Assembly: GCA_030038255.1 (NCBI GenBank)
Contig: JASHPH010000097.1
Span: 1-47,609 of the forward strand
Direction: 5' to 3'
DNA length: 47,609 bases
DNA from: Candidatus Sulfotelmatobacter sp.
GTDB taxonomy: Bacteria > Acidobacteriota > Terriglobia > Terriglobales > Acidobacteriaceae
The notes under the pieces are model-generated. The model saw only the letters and a list, made by a program, of their open reading frames with translations. It was not told the origin of the DNA and ran no database searches. Below, in pieces: positions 1 through 8,252 of the stretch. How positions within the stretch are numbered: position 1 is the first letter of the stretch; each line of letters starts with the position of its first letter. Made by a program: the position numbers and the translations under genes.

Positions 1-1
1 T

Positions 2-358
2 GCTTTCCAAGCGCAGCGTCTTTTCCACGGCCTATCAAGCTGCCGCCGCTGCAGCGGTGGATGTCGATACGGTTTGCCGCTGGACAACACGGCCCCGTCG
101 ATCCAGAGAAGCTTGAGCGGCATCAGTCGGTTATACGATTGGGCGGCTGAGTACTCGACTTTCGAGAAGTACGATGAGGAGCACAACAGCCGTCCACTGC
201 GCGATGTTAGCCCGATCATTTTTTTGTTCATGGCGGCCCCGTTCGTGGTTTTGACCTTCGTATATGTCGCACGTGCTCGGATAAGGAAAGTTGCTTGGCT
301 GGTCGCGGCGCTGGCATCTATCGCAGGTTTCTTGCTAACAAGGTACGTGTTTCGGTGA
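2..358 (+). CDS. Hypothetical small membrane protein, possibly cut by the left edge
   Basis: The reading frame is open from base 2 to the stop at 358. A TTG at 74 would give 94 residues, but no ribosome binding site is visible before it, so the gene may begin outside the window. The part before the TTG holds a few clustered cysteines (CRRC-type spacing). The C-terminal half has two clear hydrophobic segments, about residues 48-66 and 73-92 counted from the TTG, separated by a basic RARIRK stretch, which suggests a two-span inner-membrane protein with a soluble N-terminus. I do not recognise the family. Real coding is likely but unproven. Confidence 0.45.
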   Translation, partial: AFQAQRLFHGLSSCRRCSGGCRYGLPLDNTAPSIQRSLSGISRLYDWAAEYSTFEKYDEEHNSRPLRDVSPIIFLFMAAPFVVLTFVYVARARIRKVAWLVAALASIAGFLLTRYVFR

Positions 359-403
359 GTGGGAATGGGCTGCAGTTAAGAGCTGTGACCGCGTGCTAGT
401 CAA

Positions 404-769
404 TCATTCGTGAACCATCCCGAGGCTGGCGCACTGAGCATAGCCGCCAACAAAATTGCCTTCCGCCACAACGGTCTGCACTGCTGCTTTACTACCGTAG
501 TACAGTAGCTTCGCGCCCATGCCCCACAGGGCAGATTCGCCCACGCCTGTGAGGAAGTTGGTCAAGGAAGCAGTGCTAATTGTGCGTAATTGTGACAACG
601 AGAAAACTGCGGCCCAATCAAATGAGACGAACCCTTGATTTAGCGTATTCTGGGCGGTATTCATCGCCTGTGTATGAGCTTGCTGTGCTTGGCCCAGACA
701 TGTGCCCTGAGTCTGAACAATTTTCAAGGTCAGGTTGTTTGCGGCTAAGCCGGGTGCGGAAAGCGTCAA
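404..769 (-). CDS. Hypothetical protein, weak call
   Basis: A 121-codon frame begins with TTG at 769; upstream it stays open to a stop at 836-838 without a better start. The translation has ordinary composition (small, polar and Ala/Gly-rich, with the end GGYAQCASLGMVHE) and no motif I recognise. An overlapping frame (618-854, minus) looks no better, so this could be a remnant whose 5' end has shifted frame. It sits alone between the left-edge gene and the cyanophycinase, in the opposite direction to both. Confidence 0.3.
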   Translation of the reverse strand: MTLSAPGLAANNLTLKIVQTQGTCLGQAQQAHTQAMNTAQNTLNQGFVSFDWAAVFSLSQLRTISTASLTNFLTGVGESALWGMGAKLLYYGSKAAVQTVVAEGNFVGGYAQCASLGMVHE

Positions 770-951
770 GTCTGACGGTCGCAGTGAAGTTTTGGCAGGT
801 TCCCTTCGCGTTTTGCAAATTACGGTAATTCTCGTCTAGTCCGCGATCCCCCACGTGTTTCTGCTATTCGACTCCTATCTCGCCAACCGCGGGCCTCTGC
901 CGACGTAGCCTCGCTGGCAGCCTCTAGCAGCTTGCCCATCCGCGCCTGCGG

Positions 952-957
952 TATATT
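952..957 (+). promoter_or_regulatory. Candidate -10 box (TATATT) close to the cyanophycinase start
   Basis: TATATT ends only six bases before the GTG at 964 and there is no Shine-Dalgarno sequence. If used, transcription would start at or next to the start codon, giving a leaderless mRNA. A convincing -35 at 17 bp is not visible, so this is weak. Confidence 0.25.
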
Positions 958-963
958 CTCAGC

Positions 964-1965
964 GTGATCAGAACAAATAATTGGCGGTTTCTACTGTTGA
1001 TGGCATGCGCGGTAAGTTTCGCGCACGCGCAGTCCTATCGGTATTTTCGTCTCGGAAATAAGGAAGACATTCAGACCAAGCCGACGGCCGGCATTGCCAT
1101 GATGGGCGGCGGAGGCGACATGGATGAGGCGTTTCGCTGGCTCTGCGCGAAAGGAAACGGCGGCGATTTCCTGATCCTCCGAGCGCGAGGCGATGACGAC
1201 TACAACTCTTACGTGAACGGGCTGTGCAAAGCGAACTCCGTGGCAACGCTGATCATTCCTGATCGCGGAGCGGCGGAGGATGCAGCAGTCGCCGAGATCA
1301 TCCGCAAAGCGGAGGTGCTGTTTATCGCCGGCGGCGATCAGGCGCGATACGTTCATGGTTGGAGGGCAACGCCGGTCGAACAGGCAATCAACGATGACCT
1401 CGCCGCTGGCAAGGCGATTGGCGGAACCAGCGCCGGATTGGCGGTCGAGGGCGAGTTCGCGTACGGCGCGCTCGGCGATAAACCGGATGACAAAAATCTG
1501 GCGTCGCCGGATGTGTTGCTCGATCCCTATTTTGACCGCGTAACGCTGGTGCGCGATTTTCTGAAAGTTCCACATCTCGAGAATCTGATCACCGACTCGC
1601 ATTTTGCCCGGCGCGATCGCATGGGACGAACGCTGGGATTTCTGGCGCGAATCATGAAGGATGGCTGGAGTGCGGCGCCACGCGAAGTTGCGATTGATGA
1701 GAAGTCGGCGGTGCTGGTGGAGGCCGATGGAAAAGTGAGGGTGATCGGCACGGGGAGAGGCGCGTATTTCCTGCGTCCGACGCGCGGGCCGGACATTTGC
1801 GAGAAAGGCATGCCGCTGACCTTCCGCGGGATCAGTGTCTATCGAGTTCGCACGGGCGGGCATTTCGATCTGAGTTCCTGGACTGGGGACGGTGGCACCG
1901 CATATTCGCTTTTTGTCGAACGCGGAAAGATCGAGAGCACGCAGCGAGGGAATGAAATTTATTGA
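964..1965 (+). CDS. Secreted cyanophycinase-like serine peptidase (family S51)
   Basis: The family cleaves cyanophycin (multi-L-arginyl-poly-aspartate) into beta-Asp-Arg dipeptides with a serine nucleophile. The 333-residue protein starts with GTG at 964 and a typical signal peptide (WRFLLLMACAVSFAHAQS), so the enzyme should be exported. Seen motifs: AMMGGGGDMDEAF near residue 45, FIAGGDQ near 120, the nucleophile elbow GGTSAG with Ser at about 156, and TDSHFARRDRMGR near 211, which is the classic cyanophycinase signature. The stop codon overlaps the start of the next gene, a PfkB kinase, so the two are probably co-transcribed. No cyanophycin synthetase is present here; with the signal peptide this suggests scavenging of external polymer. 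Another S51 peptidase specificity is possible. Confidence 0.85.
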   Translation: MIRTNNWRFLLLMACAVSFAHAQSYRYFRLGNKEDIQTKPTAGIAMMGGGGDMDEAFRWLCAKGNGGDFLILRARGDDDYNSYVNGLCKANSVATLIIPDRGAAEDAAVAEIIRKAEVLFIAGGDQARYVHGWRATPVEQAINDDLAAGKAIGGTSAGLAVEGEFAYGALGDKPDDKNLASPDVLLDPYFDRVTLVRDFLKVPHLENLITDSHFARRDRMGRTLGFLARIMKDGWSAAPREVAIDEKSAVLVEADGKVRVIGTGRGAYFLRPTRGPDICEKGMPLTFRGISVYRVRTGGHFDLSSWTGDGGTAYSLFVERGKIESTQRGNEIY

Positions 1966-2912
1966 ACAGCAAGAAAAAAATCGTCGGGTTGGGCGAAGTC
2001 TTGTGGGACATTTTTCCGCATGGGGCTCGCCTGGGTGGAGCGCCGGCGAACTTTGCCTACATCGCCAATCTGTTGGGAGACGAGGGAATTGTCGCCGGCC
2101 GTGTCGGCACGGATGCGCGCGGACGCGAAGCCTTGCAACGCATGAGGGAGTTGGGGGTGAACGTCGATCATGTGCAGACGGACCGCATGCACGCGACGGG
2201 AACGGTGAACGTGAAGATCGACGGTGCAGGGATGGCAAGCTACGAGATCGCAAGCCCTGCAGCATGGGACTTTCTGAAGTGGACTCGCGACTGGCAAAGG
2301 CTGGCTGCAGATGTCGATGCAGTCTGCTTTGGATCACTGGCGCAGAGAAACGAGCAGAGCCGGATGACGATTCAGCAGTTCTTACGCGTAGCGTCGCCGC
2401 ACGCCGTCAGAATTTTCGATGTCAATCTGCGCCAGTCGTATTACTCGGCAGGAACGATCTCGGAATCGATGAAACTGGCGGAGATCGTCAAGCTGAACGA
2501 TGAAGAACTGCCAAAGATCATGACCTTGTGCCATCTTCCGCACGAAGATGCGCTATCGTCGGCGAAACGCTTGCTCAGTGCCTACAGTTTGAAGCTGGTG
2601 TCCGTCACGCGGGGACGGCAAGGAAGTTTGCTGGTGCGCGGTGGCGAGGTGGACGAACGTGATGCGAGCGAGCATGACGTGACCGAATATGAGGTGAGCG
2701 AGCACCCGGGGTTCGAAGTCCGAGTCGCGGACACGGTGGGTTCGGGAGACGCATTCACTGCGGGATTGGTCCATGAATATCTGAACGCCGCGCCACTCGA
2801 TCGAATGAATGAAATGGCGAACCGGGTCGGTGCGTGGGTGGCCAGCGAAGTGGGTGCGATGCCTTCGCTTAAGGGCCGATCGCTCGCGGCATCACTAGCC
2901 GAGGTTCGCTGA
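1962..2912 (+). CDS. PfkB-family carbohydrate kinase (fructokinase-like)
   Basis: PfkB (ribokinase-like) kinase that should phosphorylate a sugar with ATP in the cytoplasm. The start is TTG at 1962, inside the stop codon region of the cyanophycinase (TTGA overlap), with a purine-rich GAGGGA about 10 bases upstream. Of 316 residues: the N-terminal GLGEVLWDIFPHGARLGGAPANFA is the fructokinase-type substrate motif (residues about 9-32), and DTVGSGDAFTAG near 257-268 carries the catalytic Asp at about 263. A charged insert (about residues 228-246, rich in D/E/H) lies before the ATP loop and is unusual. Substrate cannot be fixed from sequence; fructose is the best guess from the N-terminal motif. 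Confidence 0.85.
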   Translation: MNSKKKIVGLGEVLWDIFPHGARLGGAPANFAYIANLLGDEGIVAGRVGTDARGREALQRMRELGVNVDHVQTDRMHATGTVNVKIDGAGMASYEIASPAAWDFLKWTRDWQRLAADVDAVCFGSLAQRNEQSRMTIQQFLRVASPHAVRIFDVNLRQSYYSAGTISESMKLAEIVKLNDEELPKIMTLCHLPHEDALSSAKRLLSAYSLKLVSVTRGRQGSLLVRGGEVDERDASEHDVTEYEVSEHPGFEVRVADTVGSGDAFTAGLVHEYLNAAPLDRMNEMANRVGAWVASEVGAMPSLKGRSLAASLAEVR

Positions 2913-2996
2913 ATGGATGCCAAAACGCACGGCTTGTGATGTATAGTTACGAAAGATTGTGTTTTCTTTCGCTGTGCTGCGGGGTCAGGGAGAACC

Positions 2997-5246
2997 ATGA
3001 AGCGCACCGAGTTGAACTTTCCTCACCTTTCTTACGTTCTTGCAATCGTTATGACCGCAAGCGTGGCGCTGATGCTCAGTTGCGTCAAACCTCCGGCGCA
3101 GCCGAAACCTGAGCCAGCGCGGCCGTCCGATATCAAAGTTGAGGTGCGCGATGGGGGACCGGTCGTGGTGACGACGAGCACGGCGGAATTCCAAATTACT
3201 CCTTCGGGTGCGCTCGAGGGGGTGTTGCTCAAGGACGGCAAGCGGCTAACGCTGGATGATCCGGGGGAATTGTCGTCGGCAAGCGCTGATTCCATCCTGC
3301 ATGAAGGGAAAGAACTGGAGTTTGTTCCTGACTTCGGGCAAGCGAAAGTTCTCGAAGCGACAGGAAAAATGGGGCGCGGCAAACGAGTCGAGCTGCCCTG
3401 GCGTCCTGTAGCGCCGTCTGGAGTGACGATTGAGCGCACGTCCGTGATGGAGGTTTACGACGACTTCCCGAACATCGCACTCGTAAGCGTCGCTTACAAA
3501 AACGCGGGAGCGTCGGACTTCAAGATCGATCAGGCAGCGCTGCAGCAGCATCGCTTCAACACGCAGGTGGAAGATGCGAAGGGACGCCCACATCCATACG
3601 ATATGTGGTCGTTTCAGGGATCGAGTTACGACTGGGGCAAGGATGATGTGCAGAGGCTCCCCCGGAATTTTTCGCAGCCAAACTTGATGGGCGAGGCGGT
3701 GAAAGGCGGCTACGGGGGCGGCATTCCCGTGGTTGCGTTCTGGACGGCTTCGGTGGGCGAGGCGATCGGCCACGTAGAGACGCTGCCGTGGACGTTGTCG
3801 ATTCCGGTGAAGGTGGAGGCGGATGGCCGGGTAAGAGCTAGTGTCACGATTCCGGTGAACACAGTTCTGAAAGCGGGCGAGACGTACTCTGCACCACGAA
3901 CTTTTCTCGCGGTGTATAGCGGAGATTTCTATGAGCCACTACGCATGTGGTCGAGTGTGCTGCAGAAAGAAGGATGGAACATTCCGAAGCCGTCGAATGA
4001 AGCCTACAACGTGAGTTGGTGCGGATGGGGCTACGAGTTCAACGTGACGCCGGCGCAGATGCTGGGAACGATTCCAAAGCTGAAAGAGTTCGGCATCAAG
4101 TGGGCCACGCTGGACGATCGCTGGTTCGACACGTATGGCGACTGGAATCCGCGAGCGGAGACGTTTCCCGGCGATTCGATCAAGAAAATGGTCGACGACT
4201 TCCACAAGCAGGGAATACTGGTGCAGCTGTGGTGGCTGCCGCTGGGAGTGGAAGATGGGCAGGGCAGGTGGGAGTCGCACAAGTACATCGTGTCGAAAAT
4301 TGTGCAGCAGCATCCCGAGTGGCTGATTCTCGACAAGGACGGCAAGCACGCCCGAATGACGCGCGATTTGGCGGCGCTCGATCCGTCGCTGCCGGAGGTG
4401 CAGGCGCACTTCAAGCAACTCACGGAGAAATTCATTCGCGATTGGGGATTCGACGGATCGAAACTCGACAATATCTACAGCGTTCCCGCTTGCTACAACC
4501 CCGCGCATCATCATAAGTCGCCGCAGGAATCGGTGAACGCGATGGGCGAAGTGTACAAAACGATCTTTGAGACGACGCGCGCGATCAAGCCGGAGAGCGT
4601 GACGCAGGCGTGTCCGTGCGGGACGCCGCCGTCGCTGGCATGGCTGCCGTTCATTGATCAGGCGGTGACGGCCGATCCGGTGGGAGCAGTGCAGGTGCGG
4701 CGGCGGATAAAGATGTACAAGGCGCTGCTGGGTCCGGAGGCAGCGGTGTACGGAGATCATGTCGAGCTTTCAGCGATGACGTCGTTGGGCCATGGGAATT
4801 GGAGTGAGCACGGGACCGACTTTGCGTCGACGTTGGGATTAGGCGGCGTGCCGGGAACGAAATTTGTGTGGCCGGATCCGGGGCCGCATTACAAGCCAGT
4901 GGTGCTGACCAGCGAAAAGGAAGAGCACTGGAAGAAATGGATTGGGCTGTACAACGAGAAGATGCTGTCGAAGGGAGAGTTCCGCGATCTCTACGTGTAC
5001 GGATACGACGTGCCCGAGGGGTATGCCATTGAGAAAGATGGAAAGATGTACTACGCGTTTTTCGCGGACGCTGCGAAGCCATTTGCGGGCGAGATTGAGT
5101 TGCGCGGGTTGAAGCCGGGAAGTTATCACGTGGTCGATTACGTGGACGCGAAAGATTTTGGCACGGTGCAGGCGACAGCGGGTGCGTCGCCGAAAGTGAA
5201 GGTGGAGTTCCAGGAGCATTTGTTGCTGGAGGTGAGTGGGAAATAG
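2997..5246 (+). CDS. Lipoprotein glycoside hydrolase of the GH36/GH27 (alpha-galactosidase) clan
   Basis: The 749-residue product starts with ATG at 2997 behind AGGGAGAACC. Residues 14-29 form a lipoprotein signal ending LMLSC, with Cys29 the likely lipidated residue, so it should sit on a membrane facing the periplasm or outside. An N-terminal beta-sandwich (to about 330) precedes a (beta/alpha)8 domain with LDDRWFDTYGDW, QLWWLP, and GFDGSKLDNIY; Asp491 of KLD is the expected nucleophile. Asp560 in TADPVGAVQVRRR fits the family acid/base. A short beta-domain closes the protein. The motifs match alpha-galactosidase-type retaining enzymes; the exact glycoside is not certain. It stands alone, about 80 bp after the PfkB kinase on the same strand, which could use a released sugar. 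Confidence 0.7.
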   Translation: MKRTELNFPHLSYVLAIVMTASVALMLSCVKPPAQPKPEPARPSDIKVEVRDGGPVVVTTSTAEFQITPSGALEGVLLKDGKRLTLDDPGELSSASADSILHEGKELEFVPDFGQAKVLEATGKMGRGKRVELPWRPVAPSGVTIERTSVMEVYDDFPNIALVSVAYKNAGASDFKIDQAALQQHRFNTQVEDAKGRPHPYDMWSFQGSSYDWGKDDVQRLPRNFSQPNLMGEAVKGGYGGGIPVVAFWTASVGEAIGHVETLPWTLSIPVKVEADGRVRASVTIPVNTVLKAGETYSAPRTFLAVYSGDFYEPLRMWSSVLQKEGWNIPKPSNEAYNVSWCGWGYEFNVTPAQMLGTIPKLKEFGIKWATLDDRWFDTYGDWNPRAETFPGDSIKKMVDDFHKQGILVQLWWLPLGVEDGQGRWESHKYIVSKIVQQHPEWLILDKDGKHARMTRDLAALDPSLPEVQAHFKQLTEKFIRDWGFDGSKLDNIYSVPACYNPAHHHKSPQESVNAMGEVYKTIFETTRAIKPESVTQACPCGTPPSLAWLPFIDQAVTADPVGAVQVRRRIKMYKALLGPEAAVYGDHVELSAMTSLGHGNWSEHGTDFASTLGLGGVPGTKFVWPDPGPHYKPVVLTSEKEEHWKKWIGLYNEKMLSKGEFRDLYVYGYDVPEGYAIEKDGKMYYAFFADAAKPFAGEIELRGLKPGSYHVVDYVDAKDFGTVQATAGASPKVKVEFQEHLLLEVSGK

Positions 5247-5350
5247 ATGTAATTCGATGGTTACTTTTCACCGGCTTCATGCGAGAGGAGGATCTATTTT
5301 GATTAGCATTCATCAGAATCGGGAGCAAACTAAGCAGCGCCGGTGTCCAT

Positions 5351-5824
5351 ATGCTTATGCTCAATCCTCCCTACGCACTCTGGTCAATCTGGAAGAACAT
5401 CTCCATCCTGGAGCGCAGCCTCCTATTGTTGCTCTGCGCGGTCGGTATCTACTCGATTTTCGTCGCGATTAGTACCGAACTAAGTCTGCGCTCAATGAAA
5501 CAAAATGGATCAGGTGAGGATCAGCGCGCGCCTCTCGCAGCATTGTGCAACAGGTACGAGAACCTGCAACAGATCATTCGAGGCGCCTTTTATCTCTTCG
5601 GTCTGATACTTTTCCTCGGTTTTCAGAACGTGGGATTCTATCTTGGTGACGGGAGAGAATCTGGTGCGTCCTACGTCCTCGGAAACTTCATCTTGCATTG
5701 CGCCTTCGCAGCAAATGTGTTCTTTATCTTCCTTGCGTTCCATTTTTTGCTGTGGTTTGTGTGGCGTCGCCTGATGGCATGCGCTAAGACGGTTCAACGC
5801 GGCCCCATGAATCTCGCAACGTAA
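5351..5824 (+). CDS. Hypothetical membrane protein with three to four spans
   Basis: 157 residues from ATG 5351 (a second in-frame ATG is at 5357). Hydrophobic segments at about 21-42, 74-95 and 115-138 are separated by short charged loops; the C-terminus is basic and cytosolic-looking. The 3' end overlaps the converging PfkB gene by 31 bases. A competing frame (5236-5472) has a good GGAGGA but encodes a non-hydrophobic, low-quality sequence, so I prefer this one. Family not recognised. Confidence 0.55.
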   Translation: MLMLNPPYALWSIWKNISILERSLLLLLCAVGIYSIFVAISTELSLRSMKQNGSGEDQRAPLAALCNRYENLQQIIRGAFYLFGLILFLGFQNVGFYLGDGRESGASYVLGNFILHCAFAANVFFIFLAFHFLLWFVWRRLMACAKTVQRGPMNLAT

Positions 5825-6723
5825 TTTGCGTCGCGAAAGGCTTCGGTGCCACCGGGGCGCGTGGTGGAAAGTGCTCCGCCGCGATTGCCGCTGGCGAGGC
5901 ACGAGGACAGATCCGATCCACGAATGTATTCATCCAGGAAACCGGCGTCAAAACTGTCGCCGGCGCCGACCGTGTCGACTGGTGTGACTTCCTGTGATGG
6001 CGCGGTGAACCGCTCTGCTCCCCGTTGCGCCAGTGTGCCTTTCTTTCCTAGTTTTACTACCACAAGCGGCACGAACTCCGACAGCCTTTGAATTGCAGTT
6101 TCCAGGTCGTCGGTTCTTGCCGCTTTGCAAGCCTCGCGTTCGTTGGGAAGGAATACATCGACGTGGCGCAGAACCTCGTGCAATTCTCCGTCCCAGCGGT
6201 CATCTGGATCGTCGTTGGTATCCAGAGATGTCGTAAGACCTCTGGCTTTCATGGTTTGGAGCAGTTCGCCCACTCGGGGACGAAGCCCTCGTTGCAGATA
6301 GTATGAAGAAAAATGAAAGTGGCGCGAGTCGGCGAGATAGTCGAGGTCGAGATCGTCCCACGTCAGCTCCGCAATCGTTCCCGAATAGGTGAGGATGTTG
6401 CGCCACGATTCATGGTGCAGGATTACTGTCAGGCCGGTTGTAGTTGCACCGGGAACGACGCGCACGCGGGAGACATCGACTCCGCCCTCTTTGAGGCGTT
6501 CGAGGGCGATATGGCCGAGCGGGTCGTCGCCAATGCGGGATTGAAATCCGACACGGCTGCCGAGTGCTGCAAGGTTGTGGGCGACGATGGCTGACGATGA
6601 GCCCAGCGTCAGCATCATGCGGTCGGCGAGCAGTTCTCGCTCGGGCAGAAGTTGTTCGGGCAGACCGTAAAGGATGAGGTCGAGATTCAGTTCGCCGGCG
6701 ATGGTGACGTCGAAACGGGGCAT
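5794..6723 (-). CDS. PfkB-family sugar kinase (ribokinase-like)
   Basis: Cytoplasmic ATP-dependent sugar or nucleoside kinase. I start at ATG 6723 (309 residues, MPRFDVTIAGELNLD) because the upstream ATG at 6765 lies inside a dispersed repeat (6740-6792). Seen: the N-terminal GELNLDLILYG, the LGSSSAIVAHNLAALG substrate region near 40-55, and DTVGAGDSFDAG near 250-261 with the catalytic Asp at about 256. It lies 30 bp downstream of the DeoR regulator gene on the same strand once that repeat is skipped, a common pairing in which the regulator senses the phosphorylated sugar. Substrate unknown; the first kinase of the window (1962-2912) is only distantly similar. Confidence 0.85.
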   Translation of the reverse strand: MPRFDVTIAGELNLDLILYGLPEQLLPERELLADRMMLTLGSSSAIVAHNLAALGSRVGFQSRIGDDPLGHIALERLKEGGVDVSRVRVVPGATTTGLTVILHHESWRNILTYSGTIAELTWDDLDLDYLADSRHFHFSSYYLQRGLRPRVGELLQTMKARGLTTSLDTNDDPDDRWDGELHEVLRHVDVFLPNEREACKAARTDDLETAIQRLSEFVPLVVVKLGKKGTLAQRGAERFTAPSQEVTPVDTVGAGDSFDAGFLDEYIRGSDLSSCLASGNRGGALSTTRPGGTEAFRDANYVARFMGPR

Positions 6724-6739
6724 GGTTCGCGATTCGGTA

Positions 6740-6792
6740 GGGATTCTTCGACTGCGCGAGTTCATCCGAACTCGCTCCGCTCAGAATGACAA
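6740..6792. repeat. Dispersed intergenic repeat with hairpin, copy 1
   Basis: Contains a perfect hairpin at 6756-6775 (8-bp arms GCGAGTTC/GAACTCGC, 4-base loop) followed by TCGCTCCGCTCAG and ATGACAA. The last 21 bases (6772-6792) match 27956-27976 at 20 of 21 positions. Intergenic position between deoR and the kinase gene. Confidence 0.65.
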
Positions 6793-6795
6793 ACT

Positions 6796-7623
6796 CTAGA
6801 CCAACGTGACTTCAATGCCGGTCTGCTTCAGCACGCGCAGGTCGGATTTCGGGACGCCGCGGTCTGTGATGACTTCCTGCAGCGCTGACGGTGGCGCAAT
6901 CAGAGACAAGCTGCGGCGGCCGAACTTGCTGGAATCGCAGACGGCGACCGTTTTCTTGGCGACCTCGACCATTACGCGGTTCACTTTCGCTTCCAGCAGA
7001 TTGGGTGTGCTCAATCCGTAGTGCACGTCGAAGCCGTCGACCCCTAGAAATAAAAGATCGGCGCTGAGTCGGCGCAGGGTTTCCTCGGCGATCGGGCCGA
7101 CCAGTGAGAACGAATTCTTGCGCAATGTGCCGCCGGTGAGAATGACCTCGACGGCCGTGCCGGCCAGTTCAGCAGCGATGTTTACTGCGTTGGTGATGAT
7201 GGTGAGGTTTTGAAACTTCCTCAGTGCTCGGGCGATCGCCGTGGTCGTTGTGCCCGAATCCAGAATCAGGACCTGGCCTTCCCTCACCTTTGCGGCGGCG
7301 TTCTCCGCGATGCGCAGTTTTTCTTGCCGGTGCAGCTTTTCCTTTTCACGCAGCGTGGGATCTTCCAATGCGCCCTCGCGAGCAGGCAGAGCTCCGCCGT
7401 GCGTGCGATGAACGAGACCTTGCGAATGCAAAATCTCGAGATCCTTGCGGATCGTAACCTGCGAGGTTTCGAATTGCCGGGCGAGTTCCGTGACCAGAAC
7501 CCTGCCCTGGTGCGTCAGCAAATCGAGGATGGCGCGACGACGTTCTTCGTTGAGCACAAACTTACTTGCTGGCGAATCCGTTTCGGCGGATACGCGCGGA
7601 AGCGGAGAATCGAAATGCTGCAT
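6796..7623 (-). CDS. DeoR-family transcriptional regulator
   Basis: 275 residues from ATG 7623. Residues about 27-78 form the DeoR winged helix (RRRAILDLLTHQGRV...VTIRKDLEILHSQGLVHRTHGGA, the family signature). The C-terminal DeoRC sensor domain has the typical LDSGTTTTAIAR, ITNAVNIA, LTGGTLRKNSFSLVG and LGVDGFD motifs, which bind a phosphosugar effector. The neighbouring PfkB kinase is the likely target and effector source. A plausible promoter overlaps the short upstream region, with an AAACGAAAGAGAAC stretch between -35 and -10 that resembles TTTCGTTT-like DeoR operators, consistent with autoregulation (inference). Confidence 0.9.
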   Translation of the reverse strand: MQHFDSPLPRVSAETDSPASKFVLNEERRRAILDLLTHQGRVLVTELARQFETSQVTIRKDLEILHSQGLVHRTHGGALPAREGALEDPTLREKEKLHRQEKLRIAENAAAKVREGQVLILDSGTTTTAIARALRKFQNLTIITNAVNIAAELAGTAVEVILTGGTLRKNSFSLVGPIAEETLRRLSADLLFLGVDGFDVHYGLSTPNLLEAKVNRVMVEVAKKTVAVCDSSKFGRRSLSLIAPPSALQEVITDRGVPKSDLRVLKQTGIEVTLV

Positions 7624-7628
7624 TTCTT

Positions 7629-7658
7629 TTTATAGCGTTCTCTTTCGTTTGTCCACAA
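7629..7658 (-). promoter_or_regulatory. Candidate deoR promoter with possible operator
   Basis: On the minus strand TTGTGG (7653-7658), an 18-bp spacer and TATAAA (7629-7634). The spacer carries AAACGAAAG, like DeoR-family operators. The -10 ends five bases before the ATG, so the transcript would be nearly leaderless. Confidence 0.4.
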
Positions 7659-7928
7659 GAAACGTGCGAGGTAGCGGAAGCTGACAAGATCGCGGGTCAA
7701 CCCTTGGCCGAGAGCATGACACTAGTTAAAGCCGAAGCGGACCTAACCCTCTAACCCCTGTTTTGACGCGAGGTTGGGAATCTTTTGCGGTGATAACCAA
7801 CCGGATACCTACCCGTACTCGCGATTGATTCACAAGGCAAAGTTTGCCGTAATCTCAATTTGGAACGAAAGCGCACGACTTTCGAGTACGAGCGTTTGTT
7901 ACGAAATCCGAAACAGGGAGACACAGAA

Positions 7929-8252
7929 TTGGCAACCACGTGGAAGGAGCAGGGTTTCGTTCGTTCGCAATCGGTGGTGGCGCGCGTGGTCGCGGGAGAA
8001 ACGCTCATTGTGCCGGTTCGCGCCAAGGTGGGAGACCTGGCATCGATCTACAGCTTCAACGGCACGGGGTCGCTGATCTGGAAGTTGCTCGATGCGCCCA
8101 GAACCGCAGCCGAGTTGGCCATGGCGGTGGCGGAAGAATACGAAGTCGCACTCACTCAGGCCGAGCACGATGTATCGGAGTTTCTCGGTGAGATGAAGGC
8201 AGTTGGTCTGGTCGAGGTTCCGGCGGCAGCTGTGGCGGCGGCCGGCGACTGA
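7929..8252 (+). CDS. PqqD-like peptide chaperone
   Basis: PqqD-family proteins bind a precursor peptide (RiPP recognition element fold) and present it to a radical SAM enzyme; many stand-alone relatives have unknown partners. I choose TTG at 7929 because CAGGGAG lies about 10 bases before it; an upstream TTG at 7860 is possible. The product (107 residues) shows the family core: IVPVRAKVGDLASIYSFNGTGSLIWKLLD, then AAELAMAVAEEYEV and VSEFLGEMKAVGLVE. No radical SAM protein or precursor peptide gene is visible. The stop codon lies directly at the start of a foreign-looking open frame with no beginning of its own. Confidence 0.75.
   Translation: MATTWKEQGFVRSQSVVARVVAGETLIVPVRAKVGDLASIYSFNGTGSLIWKLLDAPRTAAELAMAVAEEYEVALTQAEHDVSEFLGEMKAVGLVEVPAAAVAAAGD

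Noticed and set aside
991-2337. Long minus-strand frame of 448 codons
   Set aside because: It lies antisense over the cyanophycinase and PfkB genes and reads as Arg/Ser/Pro-rich noise; the plus-strand proteins have clear family motifs.
5236-5472. 78-codon frame with a good GGAGGA
   Set aside because: Sequence is not protein-like and overlaps the more credible hydrophobic gene at 5351-5824; kept as alternative only.
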